Assembly (NCBI RefSeq): GCF_000744815.1
Contig: NZ_JQMQ01000005.1
Coordinates: 504,055-568,054, forward strand
Origin: Phaeacidiphilus oryzae TH49
GTDB lineage: Bacteria > Actinomycetota > Actinomycetes > Streptomycetales > Streptomycetaceae
Reading direction: 5' to 3'
Length of the DNA stretch: 64,000 bases
Shown here: in pieces, positions 22,703-31,219 of the stretch
Layout of the letters: every line of letters begins with the position of its first letter
Position numbering within the stretch: position 1 is the stretch's first letter
Translations under genes and position numbers: made by a program
The notes under the pieces: model-generated
What the model saw: the letters and a program-made list of their open reading frames with translations, nothing else
Database searches by the model: none
Told to the model about the DNA's origin: nothing

Positions 22703-24046
22703 TCAGCCCGCCGAGTGGTTCGGCCCCCGCGCGTCCTCCCCGACGGGCCGCGTCAGCAGCTGGCCGACGCCGAAGGCCACCACCGCGGCGACCACGATCA
22801 GCGGCATCTGGTTGTGCGCGTCCGGTCCGAGGAGCAGCACGGAGAGCACCGTGCTGGAGAACGGCAGCCCGGTGAGCACCGCCGCGGCCGCGGTCATCCC
22901 CACCGCGAGCGCCGGGGTGACGCCGAGTCCGGGCAGCCCCGCGCAGGCCACCCCTACCGCGGCGCCGACCAGCACCGCCGGGAAGATCGGCCCGCCGCGC
23001 AGGGCGCCCAGGCTGATCCCCCAGGCCAGTCCCTTGCACAGGACCAGCGCCACCAGCGCCGCCAGCGACCAGGCATGCGGGTCCGCCGCCAGCTCGACCA
23101 GGGTCTCCTCGCCGGACAGCGCCGCCTGCCCCGGCGGACGACCGGTGAGCAGCCCGAACACGGCCAGGCAGGCGCCGACCGCGAGGGCGCAGGCGAGGGT
23201 GCGCGGGGCGGTCCGCCGCCCGGTCCAGTCATGGGTGCGGAGGCCCAGACTCCTGGCCCCCGTGACCACCGCCGCCACCAGCGCGGCGATCAGCACTCCC
23301 CAGAGGAAGTCCCCGGCGTCCGGGGTGGTGTCCGGCGGGACGTGCGGCAGCGAGAGCGCCCCGATGCTCAGCCCCGTCCAGTGCCCGAAGCCGGTGAAGA
23401 CCAGTGCCCCGGTCGCGCTGGCCAGCAGGGCCGGCAGCAGCAGCGCGGTCAGCCGCCCGCCGGCCAGCCCGGCCGACTCCACCACCAGCACCGCGGCCAC
23501 CAGCGGGCCGCCGAGGATGGTGGAGATGGCCGCCGTCGACCCGGCGCCGGCCAGGATCGCGCCGGCCCGCGGATCGCCGCCCTGCCCGGTGAGCGCCCGC
23601 ATCCGGCCCAGGGCCAGCAGCGCCAGGCCGCTGCCCAGTCCCATCAGGGGGCTCTCCGGGCCGAGGCAGACGCCCAGCGGCAGGGTCGTCAGCGCCGCGA
23701 GCACCACGCCCGGGAGTTCGCGCGGCCCGATCGGCTCGCCCCCGCCGAGCCCGAAGACCGGGGCGTGCCCGCCGCCGCCCGGCATCCGCGTGACGATCGG
23801 CACCAGGATCAGTCCGGCCAGCGCCAGCGCGGGCAGCGGCCACCACCACGGCGCCTGGTGGAATCCGACCGCGAGCGGCAGCTGCTGCCAGACCTGCCGG
23901 GACAGCCAGTTCTGCAGTCCGACGAAGAAGAAGCAGGCCAGCGCGATGGGCACGCCGAGCACCCCGCTGAGGAGCAGCAGCCTCAGATAGCCAGGGCTGA
24001 GCAGCACACCGCGCAGCTCGATCTCCGGTCCGGCCCCGGCCGCCAC
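22703..24046 (-). CDS. ClC-type chloride channel/transporter
   Basis: 447 residues with about 10-12 hydrophobic helices. The ClC selectivity-filter elements are recognisable as LGPESPLMGLGSGLALL (equivalent of GREGP, with the gating Glu retained) and GGPIFPAVLVGAAVGVACAG (GGxFxP). It should conduct or exchange Cl-/H+ across the cytoplasmic membrane. No CBS domains follow, as in many bacterial members. GTG 24046 is chosen because GGGAGGAGCGG stands just upstream and the longer frame to 24205 has no conserved residues. Neighbours give no clue about physiological role. Confidence 0.9.
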   Translation of the reverse strand: MAAGAGPEIELRGVLLSPGYLRLLLLSGVLGVPIALACFFFVGLQNWLSRQVWQQLPLAVGFHQAPWWWPLPALALAGLILVPIVTRMPGGGGHAPVFGLGGGEPIGPRELPGVVLAALTTLPLGVCLGPESPLMGLGSGLALLALGRMRALTGQGGDPRAGAILAGAGSTAAISTILGGPLVAAVLVVESAGLAGGRLTALLLPALLASATGALVFTGFGHWTGLSIGALSLPHVPPDTTPDAGDFLWGVLIAALVAAVVTGARSLGLRTHDWTGRRTAPRTLACALAVGACLAVFGLLTGRPPGQAALSGEETLVELAADPHAWSLAALVALVLCKGLAWGISLGALRGGPIFPAVLVGAAVGVACAGLPGLGVTPALAVGMTAAAAVLTGLPFSSTVLSVLLLGPDAHNQMPLIVVAAVVAFGVGQLLTRPVGEDARGPNHSAG

Positions 24047-24232
24047 GGACCGCTCCTCCCTGCCTCCCCCGCGCGCAGCACACGCGTGCGGACGCGCCTC
24101 CGGGCGCCGCGGACGCGGTGTCCCTGGACGCAAGCCTGCCGCCGAAGCCACCAGCGCCCCCGCATCCACGCGGCACCACCGGGCACACCCATCCGAACGG
24201 CCCAAGGGCGACCGCCCCAGGCCCGCGGGGCG

Positions 24233-25129
24233 TCACGCGCGGGTGGCGGGCTCCGGCGCGCCGAAGCGGGCCAGGCAGTGCCAGACCTTCTTCAGGTCCT
24301 GCGGGTCGTATCGGCCGCTGCGGACGGCGTCGCCGATGATCCGCGGATCGAGCAGCCCGTCCACCGCGATCGCGGCGCCGAGCTCGACGAACCGCGGGCC
24401 GCGGAACCCCGGACGGCGGCGCAGCTCGGCCACCGTGAGCCGGTAGCCCGGGTGCCACTCCACCGGGCAGGGCAGCCGCCGGGCGGCCTCCTCCACCTCG
24501 GTGCCCCGGTAGGCGGGGTCCAGCACCAGGGCCTCCACGTCGCGGTCGATCCGGACCGGGCCGTGGACGTGCGCCTCGACGTACGAGTCGATCGGGTCCC
24601 GCAGCCCGGCGGCCGCGTCGGCCTCGGCCGCCTCGATCAGAGCGCAGCGCTCGGCGGTGCCGAAGTCGGTCGGCTCGTCGACGCTGTCCGGGTAGCAGAA
24701 GGTGGTCCGGCCGAGGGTCCCGGCGCTCAGCCTCAGGCAGGAGGAGCCGAACCTCGGTGCGGCGCCCGCGACTCGGCGGCGGAAGTCCAGCGCCCCGTAG
24801 ACCGGGCGCTGCTCGGCGGAAGCGCTGTCGTACGCGCCGGCGAACATCCGGCTCTCCCAGCGCCAGCGGTCTCCTCCGGGGTGGGCGGTGAGGCCGCCGT
24901 TGCTGGTCCCGGTGCTGAACTGGGAGCGGTAGCGGCCGTCCTCGGCCAGTGCGGCCAGGATCGGCCGGCCGTCGGGGCCGGCGCGGTCCGGGTGGAAGTT
25001 CAGGGTCACCCGCAGCGCCGGGTCCAGCGGCCCGCCGCGCGCCCGGCGGGCGACCGCGAGGAGGGCCCGCCGGTGGGCCTCCGCCGGACGGTCCCTGCCG
25101 TCTGCCGCCGCCGCTGCCGTCGCTGTCAT
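24233..25129 (-). CDS. DUF3626 family protein
   Basis: 298 residues. The recognisable stretches are LRVTLNFHPDRAGPDGRPIL near the N-terminus, YRSQFSTGTSNGGLTAHPGG, MFAGAYDSASAEQRPVYGAL, YVEAHVHGPVRIDRDVEALV and LPCPVEWHPGYRLTVAELRR. They follow the DUF3626 pattern, in which conserved His and Asp residues (NFHPD, VHG, WHPG) suggest a metal-dependent or ADP-ribosyl-type active site; no activity is established to my knowledge. The region before ATG 25129 has only a weak GAG, so the start is less certain, with 25165 as the alternative. The gene stands alone between the ClC and HAD genes. Confidence 0.83.
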   Translation of the reverse strand: MTATAAAAADGRDRPAEAHRRALLAVARRARGGPLDPALRVTLNFHPDRAGPDGRPILAALAEDGRYRSQFSTGTSNGGLTAHPGGDRWRWESRMFAGAYDSASAEQRPVYGALDFRRRVAGAAPRFGSSCLRLSAGTLGRTTFCYPDSVDEPTDFGTAERCALIEAAEADAAAGLRDPIDSYVEAHVHGPVRIDRDVEALVLDPAYRGTEVEEAARRLPCPVEWHPGYRLTVAELRRRPGFRGPRFVELGAAIAVDGLLDPRIIGDAVRSGRYDPQDLKKVWHCLARFGAPEPATRA

Positions 25130-25219
25130 CTCAGCAGTGTCGCCCACCGAGCGGGCCTGCCGCACGGGCTTTCCGTACCGGCCCGCCCCACGGGCCCGCC
25201 GCCCGGAGCCCGGGCCGGA

Positions 25220-25936
25220 TCAGCCCTGCTGACCGGTCGGGGCCCCGCCGGGCAGGCCGAGCAGCCGGCGGAGTTCCCGGCCAGTCCGGCCGGCTTCGCG
25301 GTGGAGGACGCCGGCGATGCCGATCCGCTCCGCGCCGACCAGGTTCTGCGGCAGGTCGTCGACCATCACGGTCGCCTCCGGCCGAACGCCCAGCCGCTCG
25401 CAGGCGATCCGGTACGCCCGCCGGGACGGCTTGCGGGCGCCGATCTTCCCCGAGACGGCCACCGCGTCGAAGAGCGAGGGCAGGTCGTAGCCCCGGTAGC
25501 CGTCGTCGCCGAGCGAGTTGGAGAGCAGCCCGACCGGCACGCCGGCCGACCGCACCTCCTGGACCAGCTCCAGCATCGCCGGGTCCGGCCGCAGCCCGGC
25601 GAGGATCCGCTCCAGCAGACCGTCCGCCTCGGCCGCGGGTCCCGCGGCGCCGTGGGCGCGCAGCCGCTCGGCGAAGCCGGTCTCGAACTCCCGCTGGGAG
25701 AGCCGGCCCTCCTCGTGGCCGGCCAGCAGCCGGCGGCTCGGCTCGTCCTCGGCCAGCAGTCGCAGCGGCAGCCGGGGATCGGCGTCCGGGCCGAGGGTCG
25801 CCCCGAACGCCCCGAAGGCCTCGCCGATGCTGCTGGTCAGCACCCCGCCGAAGTCGAAGAGGACGGCGCCGCGCGGAGCGGCGCCCGCGGCGTCGCCTCC
25901 GGCCGTGGGCGTCCGAGGGGCCGTCCCGGGGCTCAC
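25220..25936 (-). CDS. HAD-IA family hydrolase
   Basis: 238 residues. Motif I is VLFDFGGVLTSSI: the nucleophilic Asp is present but the second Asp is Gly, as in the soluble-epoxide-hydrolase-N/ACAD10-like branch. Motif II is LLSNS, motif III the Lys in GARKPSRRAY, and motif IV VMVDDLPQN. It is probably a phosphatase on a small organic phosphate or acyl substrate. GTG 25936 overlaps the stop of the SDR gene (GTGA), so the two are translationally coupled. An Ala/Gly/Pro-rich stretch precedes motif I. A TetR operator-like palindrome upstream of the SDR gene would control both genes. Confidence 0.88.
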   Translation of the reverse strand: MSPGTAPRTPTAGGDAAGAAPRGAVLFDFGGVLTSSIGEAFGAFGATLGPDADPRLPLRLLAEDEPSRRLLAGHEEGRLSQREFETGFAERLRAHGAAGPAAEADGLLERILAGLRPDPAMLELVQEVRSAGVPVGLLSNSLGDDGYRGYDLPSLFDAVAVSGKIGARKPSRRAYRIACERLGVRPEATVMVDDLPQNLVGAERIGIAGVLHREAGRTGRELRRLLGLPGGAPTGQQG

Positions 25937-26748
25937 TGGAGCGAGTCCTGGTAGCGGCGCATTCCGCGCAGCCACCGCTCGTAGTCGGTGGCCTTGCGCC
26001 GGAAGAACTCGCCGACCTCCGGGTGCGGCAGGATCAGGAACGGCTCCTCGCCGCCGACCGCCTCGGCCACCCGTTCGGCGACCTCCTCCGGCTCCAGCAC
26101 CGCACCCGCCTCGGTGACCGCCCTGTTGCCGGTCCGGCGGTCCTTGTCGTCCGAGGCCGCACCGGAGTTGAGCATCTCGGTGTTGACGCCCATCGGGCAC
26201 AGGCAGCTCACCCGGATCCCGCGGTTGCCGTAGGTGACGGAGAGCCATTCCGCGAAGCCCACCGCCCCGTGCTTGGAGACCGCGTACGGCGCCGAGCCGA
26301 TCTGGGTGAGGAGTCCGGCGGCGGAGGCGGTGGCCACGAAGTAGCCCCGGCCGCGCTCCAGCCAGCCCGGCACCAGCAGCCGCGCGGCCCGGACATGGCC
26401 CAGTACGTTGACCTCCAGCGCCTGCCGCCACTGCTCGTCGGTGGCGTCGAGTCCCGGGCCGCCGCCGACCCCGGCGTTGGCGAAGAAGACGTCCACCGGG
26501 CCGAAGGCCGACTCGGCGGAGTCGATCAGGGCCCGCAGATGCTTCTCCGAGGCGGCGTCACCCGCCAGTCCCAGCAGGCGGTCCGCCCGCCCCTCGGCGG
26601 AGAGCCGCTCGACGACCGCGTCCAGCCGCTCCGCGTTCAGGTCGGTCAGCACCACCCGGGCGCCGCCCGCCAGCAGCCGCTCCGCGAGGGCCGCGCCGAT
26701 ACCGCCCGCGGCCCCCGTCACCACCGCCGTACTGCCGCTGATCTGCAT
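25933..26748 (-). CDS. Short-chain dehydrogenase/reductase (SDR)
   Basis: 271 residues with a classical NAD(P)-binding Rossmann fold: TGAAGGIG cofactor loop near the N-terminus, FANAGVGG (NAG motif), Ser of ATASAAGLL, and the catalytic YAVSK. The C-terminal part (FFRRKATDYERWLRGMRRYQ) extends slightly beyond a minimal SDR. It oxidises or reduces an alcohol/carbonyl pair; the substrate is unknown. ATG 26748 is chosen because AAGGGAG lies 8 nt upstream, while GTG 26757 would overlap that site. It is first in a two-gene operon with the HAD gene and diverges from a TetR regulator. Confidence 0.92.
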   Translation of the reverse strand: MQISGSTAVVTGAAGGIGAALAERLLAGGARVVLTDLNAERLDAVVERLSAEGRADRLLGLAGDAASEKHLRALIDSAESAFGPVDVFFANAGVGGGPGLDATDEQWRQALEVNVLGHVRAARLLVPGWLERGRGYFVATASAAGLLTQIGSAPYAVSKHGAVGFAEWLSVTYGNRGIRVSCLCPMGVNTEMLNSGAASDDKDRRTGNRAVTEAGAVLEPEEVAERVAEAVGGEEPFLILPHPEVGEFFRRKATDYERWLRGMRRYQDSLQ

Positions 26749-26791
26749 CCCATCCACTCCCTTGTGACCGGACCCGGCCGTGGACGCTACG

Positions 26792-26811
26792 TGAACCCGG
26801 TCTCAAGTTCA
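26792..26811. promoter_or_regulatory. TetR-type operator candidate, 20-bp inverted repeat
   Basis: TGAACCCGGTCTCAAGTTCA is an imperfect inverted repeat: the outer TGAAC/GTTCA arms are perfect and the inner positions keep purine/pyrimidine symmetry. It lies between the divergent SDR (start 26748) and TetR (start 26869) genes, where an autoregulator would act on both promoters. Confidence 0.6.
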
Positions 26812-26868
26812 ATGGCGTACGCTTCGGGACCCGCCCCTCCCGACCACCCGCCGATGGGAGCGCCAGCC

Positions 26869-27594
26869 GTGGCCGATCCGGACTCCGACACCCACTCCGA
26901 CGCCGACACCGGCACCGCCCGCCGGGTCAACCCGCGCAGCGCGCGCGGGATGCGGACCCGGGCCGCCCTCGTCCGGGCCGCCCGCGAGGTCTTCGAGCGG
27001 GACGGCTACCTGGACGCCCGAATCGCCGACATCACCACGACCGCGGGTGTGGCGGCCGGCTCCTTCTACACCTACTTCGTCAACAAGGAGGAGATCTTCA
27101 CCGCGGTCGTCGCCCAGGTCCAGGAGGAGATGCTGCATCCGAACCTGCGGCAGCGCACCGGGATCACCGACCCGCGCGAGCTGATCAGCGCGGCCAACCG
27201 CGAGTACCTGCGGGCCTATCGGAAGAACGCCCGGCTGATGGCGGTCTTCGAGCAGGTCGCCCAGATCGACGAGGACTTCCGCGCGCTGCGGGTGAAGCGC
27301 GGCGACGCCTTCGCGCAGCGCAACGCGCGGATGATCCGCGAGCTGCAGCGCGCCGGGCTGGCGGACGCCGCCCTCGATCCGCTGGTCACCGCGCACGCGC
27401 TGTCCTCGATGGTGAGCCGGATGGCCTACCTGGTCTACGTGTCGGGGCAGCGCATCCCGTTCGAGCGGCTGGCCGGCACCCTGGACCGGCTGTGGGAGAA
27501 CGGCCTCCGGCTGCGGCCGCCGGACACCGGCCCGGAGGAAGCCGGCCCGGACGAAGCCGGCCCGGAGGATGCCGGTCCGGCGGGCGGCCGCTGA
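26869..27594 (+). CDS. TetR/AcrR family transcriptional regulator
   Basis: About 241 residues. After an Asp/Thr-rich tail, the helix-turn-helix reads MRTRAALVRAAREVFERDGY, IADITTTAGVAAGSFYTYFV, and NKEEIFTAVV. The C-terminal ligand domain ends in an acidic Glu/Asp/Gly/Pro repeat (GPEEAGPDEAGPEDAGP) encoded by 15-bp tandem repeats. GTG 26869 has GGGAG 9 nt upstream; ATG 26812 and ATG 26854 are alternatives, but 26812 lies at the palindrome edge. Such regulators usually repress the divergent gene, here the SDR-HAD operon. Its stop lies 6 bp from the convergent VOC gene stop. Confidence 0.9.
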   Translation: MADPDSDTHSDADTGTARRVNPRSARGMRTRAALVRAAREVFERDGYLDARIADITTTAGVAAGSFYTYFVNKEEIFTAVVAQVQEEMLHPNLRQRTGITDPRELISAANREYLRAYRKNARLMAVFEQVAQIDEDFRALRVKRGDAFAQRNARMIRELQRAGLADAALDPLVTAHALSSMVSRMAYLVYVSGQRIPFERLAGTLDRLWENGLRLRPPDTGPEEAGPDEAGPEDAGPAGGR

Positions 27595-27600
27595 TCGGGC

Positions 27601-28032
27601 TCAGGTCGCGAAGACCTGGGCGTCGTCCGCGAAGGCCTTGAACTCCAGCGCGTTGCCCGCCGGGTCGTGGAGGAACATCGTCCACTGCTCCCCCGGCTGC
27701 CCCTCGAACCGCAGATACGGCTCGATCACGAACTCGGTCCCGGCCTCCCGCAGCCGCCCCGCCAGCCGGTGGAACTCCGGCACCGGGAGCAGCAGCCCGA
27801 AGTGCGGCACCGGCACGTCGTGCCCGTCCACCCCGTTGCTGATCCGCGGGATCGGCTCCTTCGACAGGTGGGTGACGAACTGGTGGCCGTGGAGGTTCCA
27901 GTCCACCCAGGTGTCCGAGCTGCGCCCCTCGGCGAGGCCGAGCACCCCGCCGTAGAAGCGGCGCGCCCGGTCGAGGTCGTCCACCGGCATGGCGAGATGG
28001 AAGCGCGGTATCGGCATCGGGGTCTCAGACAT
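27601..28032 (-). CDS. VOC (glyoxalase/dioxygenase fold) family protein
   Basis: 143 residues of the vicinal oxygen chelate fold with two beta-alpha-beta-beta-beta modules: [40 protein letters not shown], and [20 protein letters not shown], then [15 protein letters not shown]. Metal ligands would be the His of FHLAMPV, the His of PVPHFG and the Glu of ALEFK. Related proteins are often annotated glyoxalase/bleomycin resistance, but the reaction is unknown. It follows the NTF2-like gene by 14 bp and probably shares its transcript; the two folds often occur together in small detoxification sets. Confidence 0.9.
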   Translation of the reverse strand: MSETPMPIPRFHLAMPVDDLDRARRFYGGVLGLAEGRSSDTWVDWNLHGHQFVTHLSKEPIPRISNGVDGHDVPVPHFGLLLPVPEFHRLAGRLREAGTEFVIEPYLRFEGQPGEQWTMFLHDPAGNALEFKAFADDAQVFAT

Positions 28033-28046
28033 GGCGGCATGCTACG

Positions 28047-28502
28047 TCACGAAGATCCGCTCGCCGGGGCGGGCGCGGAGTACATGTAGGACTTCTCCTC
28101 GACCCGCTCCCGGATCCGCCAGGCCCCGTCCACCCGGACGAACCGGTCGAGGTACCAGAGCCCGCAGAACAGCACCCCGCCCCCGGCCGTGCCGTCCGCG
28201 CCGGGCAGCACGAGCGGGTTGTGGCACATGGTCCGCCCGGTCGCGGTGTCGCCGTCCACCGTCAGGGCGCTGTTGGCGATGAGGTGCTGGAAGGCGGGGA
28301 TCCCGCCCATCGCGGCGGCCAGGAAGACCTTGGTCTCGGCGAGCCCGCCGCGGGGCCCGCCCATCGCGGTGTAGTCGATCACCGCGTCCGGTGTGAAGAC
28401 CTCGTCCAGCAGATCCCACTGGCGGGTGTCCACGGCGTGGCTGTAACGGACCATCAGATCCTGGATCTCCAGCCGGTCCGAGACTTCCTGCAACGACAGC
28501 AT
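28047..28502 (-). CDS. NTF2/SnoaL-like family protein
   Basis: 151 residues of the cone-shaped NTF2-like fold. The N-terminal helix LQEVSDRLEIQDLMVRYSHA, followed by DTRQWDLLDEVFTPDAVIDY, is the classic signature, then IPAFQHLIANSALTVDGDTA and WYLDRFVRVDGAWRIRERVE. Members include scytalone dehydratase-like enzymes, polyketide cyclases and ring-hydroxylating dioxygenase small subunits; the activity here is unknown. It lies directly upstream of the VOC gene and diverges from the MFS exporter gene over 168 bp. Confidence 0.88.
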   Translation of the reverse strand: MLSLQEVSDRLEIQDLMVRYSHAVDTRQWDLLDEVFTPDAVIDYTAMGGPRGGLAETKVFLAAAMGGIPAFQHLIANSALTVDGDTATGRTMCHNPLVLPGADGTAGGGVLFCGLWYLDRFVRVDGAWRIRERVEEKSYMYSAPAPASGSS

Positions 28503-28670
28503 GGCAGCGGAAGCTACGCCGGTGGGCGCGAGTCCGGAAGGGCTTCGCGGACAGGCCGTTCGGGTGGCGGCGTGCCGGGCGGTGGCGCAGGCTGTCCTGG
28601 TGGTGGTGACCAGCGGACGCAGGGCGAGGCGAAGGCACGGATTCCCGCCGTCGGAAGGGCCGGGGACACG

Positions 28671-30146
28671 ATGAGTTCAGCGCAGCAGCCCGCGGGGCGG
28701 CCGAAGCGCTCGGCGGAGGAGTCGAGGCGCTGGCGGGCGCTCGGGGTGTGTCTGACGGCGGCGTTCATGACGCTGCTGGACACCTCGATCGTCAACGTCG
28801 CGCTGCCGTCCATCGAGCGCGGGCTGCACGCCTCGCAGGCGGACCTCTCCTGGGTGCTGTCCGGCTACGCGCTGACCTTCGGCCTCGCCCTGGTGCCGGC
28901 CGGCCGGCTGGGCGACCTGCGCGGACGGCGGAACTCCTTCCTGATCGGCATGGCGCTCTTCACCGTCTTCTCCATGGGCTGCGGACTGGCCCCCGGCTCC
29001 GCCTGGCTGGTGGTCTTCCGGCTGGCCCAGGGCGCCGCAGCCGGACTGGTCTCGCCGCAGGTCTCCGGGCTGATCCAGCAGATGTTCAGCGGGGCGGAGC
29101 GGGCCCGGGCGTTCGGGATGATGGGCAGCATCATCGGGATCTCCACCGCGATCGGCCCGCTGGTCGGCGGACTGCTGATCCAGGCCTTCGGCGAGGCGGA
29201 CGGCTGGCGGTGGGTCTTCTTCGTCAACCTGCCGATCGGCCTCGGCTGCCTGGCCGCCGCCTGGCGGCTGCTGCCGCGCCGGGATCCGCAGGCCGGCCGG
29301 CGCCAGAGCTTCGACCCGGTCGGCGTCCTGCTGCTCGGACTCGGCGTGGTCACGGTGATGCTGCCGCTGGTCCAGGAGCAGCAGTGGCACGGGGCCGCCA
29401 AGTGGCTGCTGCTGCCGGCCGGCGCGCTGCTGCTGGGCGGCTTCTGGTGGTGGGAGGGCCGGCAGGACCGGGTGGGGCGCAGCCCGCTGTTCCAGCTGAG
29501 CCTCTTCCGGATGCGGTCCTACGCGCTGGGCGCGCTGCTGGCCATGGTGTACTTCGCCGGTTTCACCCCGCTCTTCTTCGTCTACACCCTCTTTCTGCAG
29601 ACCGGGCTGGGCTACTCGGCCTTCCAGGCCGGCCTGGCCTCGCTGCCGTTCGCCCTCGGCTCCGCCGTCTCCGCCCGGCTGGGCGGCCGGCTGGTGGTGC
29701 GGTACGGGCGGAAGGTGGTGGTGCTGGGGCTCGGCTGGGTGGCGGTGGGCCTGGCCGGGACGGTGCTCGCCGTCCACCTCACCCCCGGGCAGTCGGCCGC
29801 CTGGGCCGCGGCCGTACCGCTGCTCGCGGCCGGGTTCGGTTCCGGGCTGAGCATCGCCCCGAACACCACCCTGACCCTGGCCGCCGTCCCGGTGCGGCTG
29901 GCCGGGGCGGCCGGCGGGATGCTGCAGACCGCGCAGCGGATCGGGTCGGCCGCGGGCATCGCCCTGGTCGGGGCGGTCTACTTCGCCCATCTGGCGAGCA
30001 GTCACAGCTGGCCCGGGGCGCTGCAGTTGGGCCTCCTCACCGCCCTCGGGCTGGTCCTCCTGGCGATCGTCGCCGCCGTCGCCGACCTCGGCACGGACCG
30101 CGGCGACCAGCCGGTCGGCGGCAACCGCTCCGAGGCGGGCGGCTGA
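28671..30146 (+). CDS. MFS transporter, DHA2 (EmrB/QacA, 14-helix) type
   Basis: 491 residues with about 14 predicted helices. Motif A is LVPAGRLGDLRGRRNSFLIG, motif C is GPLVGGLLIQAFG, and the first helix contains LLDTSIVNVALPSI (the D1 motif of DHA2 exporters). It is a proton-driven drug or metabolite exporter in the cytoplasmic membrane. ATG 28671 is preceded by GGAAGGGCCGGGG. No resistance or biosynthetic gene adjoins to name a substrate. The 3' end meets a convergent methyltransferase gene across a direct-repeat region. Confidence 0.92.
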   Translation: MSSAQQPAGRPKRSAEESRRWRALGVCLTAAFMTLLDTSIVNVALPSIERGLHASQADLSWVLSGYALTFGLALVPAGRLGDLRGRRNSFLIGMALFTVFSMGCGLAPGSAWLVVFRLAQGAAAGLVSPQVSGLIQQMFSGAERARAFGMMGSIIGISTAIGPLVGGLLIQAFGEADGWRWVFFVNLPIGLGCLAAAWRLLPRRDPQAGRRQSFDPVGVLLLGLGVVTVMLPLVQEQQWHGAAKWLLLPAGALLLGGFWWWEGRQDRVGRSPLFQLSLFRMRSYALGALLAMVYFAGFTPLFFVYTLFLQTGLGYSAFQAGLASLPFALGSAVSARLGGRLVVRYGRKVVVLGLGWVAVGLAGTVLAVHLTPGQSAAWAAAVPLLAAGFGSGLSIAPNTTLTLAAVPVRLAGAAGGMLQTAQRIGSAAGIALVGAVYFAHLASSHSWPGALQLGLLTALGLVLLAIVAAVADLGTDRGDQPVGGNRSEAGG

Positions 30147-30177
30147 GCGACGGGCCCGGCGGCCGACTCCGCCGGGC

Positions 30178-30241
30178 GGCTCCCCGCTCAGGCCCGCCGG
30201 GCGGCTCCGCCGACGGCTCCCCGCTCAGGCCCGCCGGGCGG
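30178..30241. repeat. 27-bp direct repeat covering a gene 3' end
   Basis: The 27 bp beginning GGCTCCCCGCTCAGGCCCGC (30178-30204) recur perfectly at 30215-30241, offset by 37 bp. The second copy contains the last codons and stop of the methyltransferase gene, so the 3' end of that gene has been duplicated into the convergent junction. Confidence 0.9.
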
Positions 30242-31100
30242 CCCAGAGCGAGCGCTCGGTGCGTACCACCAGGTCGTCCCGGTGGGCGATGCTCTGCGGT
30301 CCGCCGGCGCCCAGCAGCCGGTCGAGGGCGGCGAGGTCCTCGGCGGAGAGCGCCTCGGCGGCGGCGCCGCGCAGCCGCCGCAGGCTGGCGAGGGCGTAGC
30401 GGCCGATCGTCGCGGCGCGCCCGCTGCCGGCGGCCTCGATGTTCACGGTGACCGTGCGCTCGGCCTCCAGCGCGAACCCCGCGGCGGTCAGCATCGGCCC
30501 CCAGTCGGCGCCGCGGTGCGGCACGTGCTCGGCGTGGAAGCGGTCGGCGGCGGCGTGGCAGCGCTCCTCCAGCCCGGGCCGGTCGGCGGGGGCGTCCTCG
30601 GGCAGGAAGCGGGGCAGGCCCGCCAGCTCGACGACGGCGAAGAGGCCGCCGGGGGCCACGAGGTCGTGGACGCCGCGCAGGGCGCGGGGCGGGTCGGCCA
30701 TGTGGTGCATCGAGGCGGAGGCCCAGACCAGCTCCGGCGAGCCGAGGTCGGGCCAGGCCGGCTCGTCCAGGTCGGCCCGCACCGTGCGCACCCGGTCGGC
30801 CAGTCCGCGGGCGCGGGCCTTCTCGCGCAGCCGCTCAAGGTGCTCGGAGGAGGTGTCGACGGCGGTGACGTGGGCTCCGGGGAAGCGGTCGAGGAGGGCG
30901 AAGGTGCCCGCTCCGGTGCCGCACCCCAGGTCCACGATCCGCCGGGGCTCGGCGGTGAGCGGAAGCCAGGCGGTGATGTCGGCGATCTGCTCGGCGAGCA
31001 CCTCCGCGTCCAGGTCGAGCAGCTCCGCCAGGGCGGCGTCCCCGTCGGGGTCGTGGGGGGCGGGAGTGTGATGGTGCTGGGGCTGGTGCGCTTGGGTCAT
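30225..31100 (-). CDS. Class I SAM-dependent methyltransferase
   Basis: 291 residues. After a His/Pro-rich start, SAM motif I is RIVDLGCGTGAGTFALL (about 54-70), motif II the acidic VTAVDTSSEHLERL, motif III RTVRADLDEPAWPDLG, followed by LVWASASMHHMADPP and the post-motif LVAPGGLFAVVELAG. It methylates an unknown small molecule in the cytosol. ATG 31100 has no ribosome binding site but lies 6 nt from a good -10 box, so translation is probably leaderless. A palindrome just upstream of the -35 box and the neighbouring XRE-cupin gene suggest direct repression by that regulator. Confidence 0.92.
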   Translation of the reverse strand: MTQAHQPQHHHTPAPHDPDGDAALAELLDLDAEVLAEQIADITAWLPLTAEPRRIVDLGCGTGAGTFALLDRFPGAHVTAVDTSSEHLERLREKARARGLADRVRTVRADLDEPAWPDLGSPELVWASASMHHMADPPRALRGVHDLVAPGGLFAVVELAGLPRFLPEDAPADRPGLEERCHAAADRFHAEHVPHRGADWGPMLTAAGFALEAERTVTVNIEAAGSGRAATIGRYALASLRRLRGAAAEALSAEDLAALDRLLGAGGPQSIAHRDDLVVRTERSLWAARRA

Positions 31101-31106
31101 GGGCCC

Positions 31107-31135
31107 ACGGTAGGCAGCCAGTGCCCCTGGGGCAA
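31107..31135 (-). promoter_or_regulatory. Leaderless promoter of the methyltransferase gene
   Basis: On the minus strand TTGCCC (31135-31130) and TACCGT (31112-31107) are separated by 17 bp, and the ATG at 31100 follows 6 nt later. The absence of a ribosome binding site fits a leaderless mRNA. Confidence 0.6.
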
Positions 31136-31140
31136 AGCCT

Positions 31141-31157
31141 CTTGCTTAATACGCAAG
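31141..31157. promoter_or_regulatory. Operator candidate for the XRE-cupin regulator
   Basis: CTTGCTTAATACGCAAG has perfect 5-bp arms (CTTGC/GCAAG) around a 7-bp AT-rich centre, and flanking GCCT/AGGC extends the symmetry. It sits immediately upstream of the -35 box of the methyltransferase promoter and between that gene and the XRE-cupin gene. Confidence 0.6.
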
Positions 31158-31219
31158 AAGGCAGCTCCGCACGCTGCCGTTCGCGCAAATTCGGGAGCGA
31201 ACCGCCCGCCCCCGGACGC

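Noticed and set aside
24949-26868. Plus-strand frame leading into the TetR gene
   Set aside because: It is antisense to the HAD and SDR genes and low complexity. The TetR protein begins at or near 26869.
28503-30146. A biosynthetic gene cluster around the MFS exporter
   Set aside because: No polyketide synthase, non-ribosomal peptide synthetase, terpene or RiPP core gene is present; the neighbours are ordinary small enzymes and regulators.
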